From positions 1-10,577 of the forward strand of contig CAKTUP010000071.1 of the NCBI GenBank assembly GCA_934621705.1: a DNA stretch of 10,577 nt. Direction: 5' to 3'. The notes below the pieces were generated by a model that made no database searches, was not told the DNA's origin, and saw nothing but the letters and a program-made list of their open reading frames with translations. Positions 5,942-10,577 of the stretch are shown here, piece after piece; the stretch's first letter is position 1, and the number at the start of each line of letters is the position of its first letter. The DNA comes from an uncultured Petrimonas sp. GTDB lineage: Bacteria; Bacteroidota; Bacteroidia; Bacteroidales; Dysgonomonadaceae. A program made the translations under genes and the position numbers.

Positions 5942-6348
5942 ATCCGCAAACTGGATGTGAAGATAAGAGCCGTTTGGGCTTTAGCCGAAATTTAAATAAT
6001 CTTTGGCTAAAGCCAATGTTGTTTATCGTTTACCCCACGAGTTAAAACTCGTGGTAATTGATGTTCGTTTTTAGGAAGCATTGCGGATAACCATTTAAAA
6101 TAATTAATCAAACTTGCCTGAAAGGCAGAATTTTCATAACCGTATGCAAGTGAGCCTGCCTGTCGGCAGACAGGGAACGAACGCAGCTTACGGTACAATC
6201 GCCGACTTATATTTCCGTCCGTAGTGACGGCACTAATTTTAGGTTTAGTGCCGCCACTACGGGCGGAGTTTCGTGATGTTATCTTACCGTAGGCGAATAA
6301 ATCGCCTACGGTTATAAAGATGTCGCCCATTCGGGCGGAATCCGCAAA
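5942..6348. repeat. Palindrome block A, flanked by 9-bp direct repeats
   Basis: This non-coding stretch of about 400 bp is a chain of hairpins. In order: GGCTTTAGCC/GGCTAAAGCC (5977-5986, 6005-6014); CCACGAGT/ACTCGTGG (6035-6042, 6047-6054); TGCCT/AGGCA (6115-6127); CCTGTC/GACAGG (6159-6174); 23-bp arms with two mismatches (6214-6236, 6245-6267); an 11-bp perfect stem (6286-6296, 6302-6312); CGCCC/GGGCG (6324-6337). ATCCGCAAA occurs at both ends (5942-5950 and 6340-6348), with an inverted TTGCGGAT copy at 6081-6088. No transposase is present. It resembles REP/BIME-type or non-autonomous element arrays. The 6007-6330 minus-strand frame runs through the hairpins and is not a gene. The DNA between 5849 and 5941, and from 6349 to 6434, shows nothing clear. 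Confidence 0.8.
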
Positions 6349-6434
6349 TTTTGTCTCAGATCAGTACGATAAAATTACCCGTTTCCTCCGGAAAACAACT
6401 TTAAGGTTTTAGTAAGTATTCCAAAATAATTTTT

Positions 6435-7148
6435 TCACTGAATTCTTATTTTCTCCAAATAACTGCTGTACCTGATCAAATCCTTTTTCGGAAAAGGTGA
6501 TCCGTGAGAAGGGTAAATGGTATGCGCGGAAGATTGAATCATAGTATTCCACGATTTCCGGTAATCATCTAAATTTTCAATCCAGATGATATTTCTTTTG
6601 ATGCTTGGGAAATTATTCATACAGGCATCTCCACACAAAAGGTCGCCGTCGCCGGTCAATAAACCGATAGAATCACTCGTATGCCCCGGAAGAGAAATTA
6701 TATCCAACTCTACTCCCAATTCCCTGAAAAACTGATTATTGCCAGTCCAAAGGACCAATTTATCGTAATTATTTACTTCTGCAACCGGAAATTCGTGCTT
6801 TCCTTTTCCAACGATACTCATGCTCTTAACAAATAGTTTCGCCAACAGATTCGGGCATCCGCCAATGAGTTCATTGCGCCCTTTCAGCAATCTTTCCGGT
6901 GATTCCCGATGCAGGATAAGAGTCGCATCCGTGTCGCGCAACAGTTCATTTAAAAACCCGACATGGTCATCGTGAACGTGCGTGATGAATACGAATTTAA
7001 TATCGGTTTTATCAATTCCGCTTCGCGTTAGTCTTTTCAAAAAATTATTGTAACCACCTGCATATCCGGTGTCTATAACAACATAGCCTATATGTGTTTC
7101 GATAATGTAATTATTAACAACCCGGCTGCCGATATTAATAATTCTCAT
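6435..7148 (-). CDS. MBL-fold metallo-hydrolase
   Basis: A 237-residue hydrolase with the metallo-beta-lactamase fold. The metal-binding set is complete: THVHDDH (His57, His59, Asp61, His62), LPGH (His156), CGDA (Asp174) and PSHG (His215), matching a two-metal, usually zinc, site. The N-terminus (NNYIIETHIGYVVIDTGY) is typical of glyoxalase II-like and quorum-quenching-lactonase-like members. There is no signal peptide, so it is likely cytoplasmic. The substrate cannot be assigned; hydroxyacyl-thiol, lactone and phosphodiester substrates all occur in this fold. The gene stands alone, bracketed by the two palindrome blocks, and by eye its base composition is more AT-rich than its neighbours (not counted). 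It may have been acquired separately. Confidence 0.92.
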   Translation of the reverse strand: MRIINIGSRVVNNYIIETHIGYVVIDTGYAGGYNNFLKRLTRSGIDKTDIKFVFITHVHDDHVGFLNELLRDTDATLILHRESPERLLKGRNELIGGCPNLLAKLFVKSMSIVGKGKHEFPVAEVNNYDKLVLWTGNNQFFRELGVELDIISLPGHTSDSIGLLTGDGDLLCGDACMNNFPSIKRNIIWIENLDDYRKSWNTMIQSSAHTIYPSHGSPFPKKDLIRYSSYLEKIRIQ

Positions 7149-7180
7149 TTGTTTTGTATGTTATTTGAAAATTTAAACAA

Positions 7181-7188
7181 CAAATGTA
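7181..7188 (-). promoter_or_regulatory. Candidate -7 box for the MBL-fold gene
   Basis: On the minus strand this reads TACATTTG, an exact TAnnTTTG match, 32 bp before the ATG at 7148. No -33 TTTG is visible, as the upstream DNA passes into palindrome block B. The leader would be about 25 nt. Confidence 0.5.
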
Positions 7189-7200
7189 TAAATTTTGAAG

Positions 7201-7400
7201 GCTTTTAGCGCACAGCGTGCGCCATATTATTAACTCCATGCGTTTACCGCGTGGAGTAAGACAAAACCACACTAAAGCCCGCGCGGAGCGCGGCACATCC
7301 TATTCATTGTACCGCCACTTCGGGCGGAGATTTCAAGGGATTGTTTTACCGCAGGCGAATAAATCGCCTACGGTTAAGAAAATACCGCCCATTCGGGCGG
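7201..7400. repeat. Palindrome block B, related in layout to block A
   Basis: A 200-bp hairpin chain between the MBL gene and the beta-barrel gene: GCGCAC/GTGCGC (7208-7222); ACTCCATGCG/CGCGTGGAGT with one mismatch (7233-7257); CCGCGC/GCGCGG (7279-7293); CCGCC/GGCGG (7312-7327); CCGCAGGCGA/TCGCCTACGG with one mismatch (7349-7373); CCGCCC/GGGCGG (7385-7400). The stretch from 7309 onward is close in sequence to block A from about 6248 onward, in the same orientation. The earlier hairpins keep the order and shape of block A but differ in sequence. No real gene is seen here; the small plus-strand frame at 7217-7429 is an artefact of the repeat. Confidence 0.8.
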
Positions 7401-7459
7401 GAAAACAGGTGAGATTGAGAAATATTTAGGAAGTATTACAGCCATTATTACTTTCTCAC

Positions 7460-8149
7460 TCACCATATTCTGTAGTAATACGTTAACTTCGCTTCAATAA
7501 TGCGGTGGGCAGAGCGGTTGAAATAAAAATCTTCTTTCGATTTGCGGCTTTCGAAAACATCGCCCAACCCGAAATAATACCGACCTTCGAGTTCAATATT
7601 TCCAACTCCGGTTTTCAATTCCATTCCGATTCCGCCGATAAGGCCGTAGTCGAACTTACGGGGTTCCAAGCTGTATTGCATACCTATCGGAGCATCCGGA
7701 TTTTGTTGTTTTTTAGCGGCAATATCGGCTGCCAATGCGTCGTTCATATTCTGGGAACTCCCCAACAAAAAACCTAGCTGCGGCCCGGCGTTAATAACAA
7801 ACCGGACTTTTTTTCCGAAATAAACGTGGGTCATAAAAGGAATTTCCAGGTAATTCAGCGTTTTGGTGTACGAAAATCCGCTTTCGGCAGGGAAATCTTC
7901 CGTCCATCCGCGTTGGGCGTAATTCAATTCGAGAAGCAGTCCCAGGTGTTTTTCGGTAATATACTTGGCCGATATTCCGCCGTGAATACCCAGGTGTTGT
8001 TTCTGCAATACATTGGGCATGAAATCTACCGACGACATAAGCGCCCCGCCCCCTACTCCAACGTATAATTCTTTTTCAAACTCCTTTTTCTGAGCGAAAA
8101 GTTGTACGGAAATAAGGAAAAACAGAAATATCGGCAGAAAACGCTTCAT
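7460..8149 (-). CDS. Outer-membrane beta-barrel protein (PorT-like family)
   Basis: A 229-residue exported protein. Residues 1-19 form a signal peptide with cleavage after LFA, giving an N-terminal Gln. The rest is a series of short alternating amphipathic strands with Gly and aromatic residues, such as LGIHGGISAKYI, LGLLLELNYAQRGW, FVINAGPQLGFLLG, YGLIGGIGMELKTG and IELEGRYYFGLGDVF, ending in aromatic Y-Y-R-I-W. That matches the OMP beta-barrel family labelled PorT-like or 'porin family' in Bacteroidota, probably an 8-strand barrel. The name does not imply porin or type IX secretion function. The ATG directly abuts the TAA stop of the LysM gene with no gap, so the two are co-transcribed and probably translationally coupled. 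This suggests a shared envelope task. Confidence 0.85.
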   Translation of the reverse strand: MKRFLPIFLFFLISVQLFAQKKEFEKELYVGVGGGALMSSVDFMPNVLQKQHLGIHGGISAKYITEKHLGLLLELNYAQRGWTEDFPAESGFSYTKTLNYLEIPFMTHVYFGKKVRFVINAGPQLGFLLGSSQNMNDALAADIAAKKQQNPDAPIGMQYSLEPRKFDYGLIGGIGMELKTGVGNIELEGRYYFGLGDVFESRKSKEDFYFNRSAHRIIEAKLTYYYRIW

Positions 8150-10138
8150 TTATCGGCTTTTATTGATTTTATACACAGCGTTATTCACATCGTAATGAAC
8201 AAGATACATGCCTGTGTTGATAAATCCGCCCCAGTTGTTTACGCGTTCAAAATTAAAAGCAAATTGAATCGCGTTGGAAGGAATCATATTCAAACGCTGC
8301 TCGAAATTTATTCCGTAGCGCTGAACGGCATTCAGGAAAAACAATCCGGTATCGTATCCGAACATTCCGTATTTTGGCGTGGTATTCAGCGGATCGCGGC
8401 CATACCACTGCTTAAAGTTTTCGGTGAACTGGCGGGTTTCGGTATCCCGGTCATCCACATAAAACGATGTGTAGAAATATGTTCCGAAGCGGTGAAGCGA
8501 CTTTTTAATTTCGGCGTTATACGTCTGCCACTCCGGATATCCGAACAAGCGCGTGGTAATTCCCTGACGTGCCTGATGGGCTTTGGTAAGCGCGTTGGTA
8601 ATGTCGCGAAGCGAACCGGAATCGCCCGTGGACGGCACAATCACGTTTTCGCCGCTGCCTTGGAGCAACGGCAAAATATCGGTTGCCAGATTCGCCGTAA
8701 GCGAAATTTCACTGAAACGGGCGTTTCTCTTTTTCAAATCGGTTTTCAGGATTGAAATAAATTCGGTTTTGTCCGTGCGTCCGGGCACATTCACAATCAC
8801 CACGTTGGCTTTCCCGAATGTTTCCGTAAATATGCCCGAAGCCTTTGAGTACAAGTAAGATTGCGGCGTATTTACCTGAAATATAGTATTGTTGTTGAGC
8901 ACTTCGTTGTTTCGCGATGAAAACGGAATAATGTATTTTATATTGTGTTTCCGGGAGAAATCCGACATTATTTTAATTTGTTCATCGGTCATTCCGCCGA
9001 TCAGCAAATGCAATTGTTCCATCTCCATGGTTCCCAGCAAACTCTCCAGCTTGGCGCGGCTTCCAATCTCGAAAACATATACTTCGATGTTGGCGCCGTT
9101 GGATTTCATTTTATCAACCGCCAACAAAAATCCTTCGTAATATTCCTGTAAACGAAAGTGTTGCCCGTCGGTCTTGTCTAAAAAAGGCAGCAAAAGCCCT
9201 ACCCTGATTACATCTGTCCGTTGCGATTGGCCGGTTTGAGAGAGCAGCCTGTCGGCATCGATTTCCCGGGCGCGAACGTTGTCTTCCAATTGAGTTACTT
9301 TTACCGGAACAATCAACTCCATATTGGTTTTCAAGCCGGATGACAGCATCGGATTCGATTTTTGAAGCGCTTCCACCGTAACGTCGTAAGCCTGTGAAAT
9401 GGAATACAGGGTTTCGCCGCGTTTCACCCGATGGGTTATGTTTTGCGTTTGCTCCTCGTACGGCACAAAATCGGCTTGCGACTGAAAGAAAGGAACCCGG
9501 ATGGTTTTTCCGATTTGAAACGATTCAGCCGATAAACCGGGATTGGCCGTTATCAAATCTTCGGGTTTCAAGGAGTAAGTTCTTGATACTGAATACAACG
9601 TTTCCTTCGGAAGAATGGTGTGGTAGCGGTAGTTTTCGCGGCTGGAAGAAAGGGTTCTCTGCTGCGGAACAACGATTACCTGTCCTTCGGAAATATTTTC
9701 GGTCAACCCGGAATTGTACCGGACAATTTCATCGACCGTTGTGTTGTACATCTGCGAAATTCCGTACAACGTTTCGCCGCGCGCGATGGTGTGCCTGAAC
9801 GTGTGGTTTTGGTTTTTCGGCTGCTGCTGAACGTTTTGCACGGAAGCCGGTTGAACGGCGGCAGCCGCGCCCTGCGCTGCGGGTATCAGTAACTCCTGTC
9901 CGTTTTTCAATCCGGAAGCGGCTCCGGGATTACTTTTAAGGATATCGTTTACCGAAACATTGAAGGCGCGGGATATGGCATACAAGCCTTCGCCCTGTTT
10001 TACCGTGTATTTGTAGTAAGTTTGTCCGTTCTGGGTAACGGTTTCGTGCGTGGTTGTTTGTGCGGAAGCCGTTGAAATGAAGATTGCTACAAAGAGAAAT
10101 AATGACAGTATTTTTCTCACTCCAAGTGATTTATGCAT
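8150..10138 (-). CDS. LysM x4 protein with C-terminal periplasmic-binding-protein-like domain
   Basis: A 662-residue exported protein. Residues 1-26 are a signal peptide (cleavage after TASA). Four LysM repeats follow at about 43-86, 114-158, 171-215 and 235-278, each opening with a variant of Y-x-V/I-x-x-G-E-x-L-Y-x-I/V-S; LysM binds the glycan of peptidoglycan. After a linker, residues about 310-662 form a type I periplasmic-binding-protein fold, beginning IRVGLLLPFL and containing EYYEGFLLAVDKMK, as in amino-acid ABC-transporter binding proteins. No permease or ATPase gene is nearby, so transport is doubtful. A cell-wall-tethered sensor or an enzyme activator is more likely; E. coli LpoA also uses a PBP-type domain to activate a peptidoglycan synthase, but that is only an analogy. 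It is the first gene of a two-gene unit with the beta-barrel gene. Confidence 0.93.
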   Translation of the reverse strand: MHKSLGVRKILSLFLFVAIFISTASAQTTTHETVTQNGQTYYKYTVKQGEGLYAISRAFNVSVNDILKSNPGAASGLKNGQELLIPAAQGAAAAVQPASVQNVQQQPKNQNHTFRHTIARGETLYGISQMYNTTVDEIVRYNSGLTENISEGQVIVVPQQRTLSSSRENYRYHTILPKETLYSVSRTYSLKPEDLITANPGLSAESFQIGKTIRVPFFQSQADFVPYEEQTQNITHRVKRGETLYSISQAYDVTVEALQKSNPMLSSGLKTNMELIVPVKVTQLEDNVRAREIDADRLLSQTGQSQRTDVIRVGLLLPFLDKTDGQHFRLQEYYEGFLLAVDKMKSNGANIEVYVFEIGSRAKLESLLGTMEMEQLHLLIGGMTDEQIKIMSDFSRKHNIKYIIPFSSRNNEVLNNNTIFQVNTPQSYLYSKASGIFTETFGKANVVIVNVPGRTDKTEFISILKTDLKKRNARFSEISLTANLATDILPLLQGSGENVIVPSTGDSGSLRDITNALTKAHQARQGITTRLFGYPEWQTYNAEIKKSLHRFGTYFYTSFYVDDRDTETRQFTENFKQWYGRDPLNTTPKYGMFGYDTGLFFLNAVQRYGINFEQRLNMIPSNAIQFAFNFERVNNWGGFINTGMYLVHYDVNNAVYKINKSR

Positions 10139-10177
10139 TATGCTTACTTTTAATTTTCCGTTAAGTTAGTTAAAGCG

Positions 10178-10185
10178 CAAAATTA
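10178..10185 (-). promoter_or_regulatory. Candidate -7 box for the LysM/beta-barrel operon
   Basis: On the minus strand this reads TAATTTTG, an exact TAnnTTTG match, 39 bp before the ATG at 10138. No -33 TTTG lies at standard spacing. The leader would be about 34 nt. It lies in the 101-bp gap after the small lipoprotein gene, so the LysM gene probably has its own promoter. Confidence 0.5.
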
Positions 10186-10239
10186 CAAATAATAATTAGT
10201 TTTGCTGCCTACTTTTTGTTAATTAAAGTAATAACAATC

Positions 10240-10530
10240 TTAGCTGCTTTTCTGTTCTTGCAGGTTGGTTTTTCCTTTGTCGCGATGCTCGCGGTACAGG
10301 TTGAAGAATTTTTCGGACTTCTTGTGCGATTCGTATTTATTGATAATTTCCTGCGATTTTTTATACAATTTTTCGGCTTCTTCCAGTTTTAGCTCGTTGG
10401 TTTTTTCGATGGATCGGTTGGTAAGTTTTGCCGCTTTTTTGGCGTCGGAATTTACGCCACCGCAGGAAACGGCGATAAAAACCAATCCAAGAAAAAGCAC
10501 TTTGAAAATACTTTCTTTTAATTGCTTCAT
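10240..10530 (-). CDS. Small helical lipoprotein, function unknown
   Basis: A 96-residue predicted lipoprotein. Residues 1-22 are a charged then hydrophobic signal ending in a lipobox (AVSC, acylated Cys23). The mature part is short and highly charged, rich in Lys and Glu, with a helical pattern (KLEEAEKLYKKSQEIINKYESHKKSEKFFNLY) that resembles one TPR-like helix pair or a coiled coil. There is no enzymatic motif. It should be anchored in the inner or outer membrane facing the periplasm. I do not recognise a named family. It lies 101 bp upstream of the LysM gene on the same strand, but with a promoter candidate in between, so co-transcription is uncertain. Confidence 0.8.
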   Translation of the reverse strand: MKQLKESIFKVLFLGLVFIAVSCGGVNSDAKKAAKLTNRSIEKTNELKLEEAEKLYKKSQEIINKYESHKKSEKFFNLYREHRDKGKTNLQEQKSS

Positions 10531-10577
10531 GATTTTAACTTGTTCTTTCTTTTAAAATATAAATTTTGATTTTATAA

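Noticed and set aside
6007..6330. Minus-strand reading frame of 107 codons inside palindrome block A
   Set aside because: It runs through all the hairpins, has no family signature, and its sequence is dictated by the repeats. It is the kind of false gene often called in repeat DNA.
6382..6394. Small TTTCC/GGAAA hairpin downstream of the MBL gene
   Set aside because: A 5-bp stem without a convincing T-run; too weak to call a terminator.
5942..7400. CRISPR array
   Set aside because: The repeats are different palindromes of varied spacing, not a constant repeat with regular unique spacers, and no cas genes are present.
7217..7429. Plus-strand reading frame of 70 codons in palindrome block B
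   Set aside because: It is made of hairpin repeats and very rich in Arg and Gly; no start context or domain supports it.
8102..8755. Plus-strand frame of 217 codons opposite the 3' part of the LysM gene
   Set aside because: Antisense to two well-supported genes and crosses their junction; no domain features.

Overview
The window reads as a chromosomal segment of a member of the Bacteroidota, most likely Bacteroidales. The evidence is indirect: Bacteroidota-type -7 boxes (TAnnTTTG) before several genes, no clear Shine-Dalgarno sequences, an outer-membrane beta-barrel protein, a DUF6132 protein, and 7-bp AT-rich tandem repeats and palindrome blocks of a kind I recall from such genomes. No species can be assigned. 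All genes but one lie on the minus strand.

Right-hand part (10530 to 7460, minus strand): a small coiled lipoprotein, then a LysM x4 / periplasmic-binding-protein fusion directly followed (stop codon touching start codon) by an outer-membrane beta-barrel protein. This looks like a cell-envelope pair joining peptidoglycan and outer membrane. Middle (7460 to 5942): a stand-alone metallo-beta-lactamase-fold hydrolase sits between two blocks of short palindromes. The two blocks share the same order of hairpins but differ in sequence.

Next (5848 to 4320, minus strand) is a compact four-gene operon: ArsR-type repressor, two-helix membrane protein DUF6132, thioredoxin with a lipoprotein leader, and DUF302 protein. 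A TAnnTTTG box and AT-rich inverted repeats lie just ahead of arsR, so autoregulation is likely. The first three proteins carry notable cysteines; the operon is probably a thiol, sulfur or metal stress unit. It ends at a hairpin shared with the convergent plus-strand lipid kinase gene (3275-4225), the only plus-strand gene.

Left part (3046 to 1, minus strand): a HigA-type antitoxin without a visible toxin, a HAD phosphatase, a sodium:solute symporter and the ribosome-assembly GTPase EngB, which runs off the left edge. Gaps here are 22-43 bp, so they may be co-transcribed. The symporter's last codons and stop lie inside a 7-bp tandem repeat.

No tRNA, rRNA, CRISPR array, complete insertion sequence or prophage gene was seen. 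The best candidate for something little described is the ArsR-DUF6132-thioredoxin-DUF302 operon with its operator; the second is the paired palindrome blocks.
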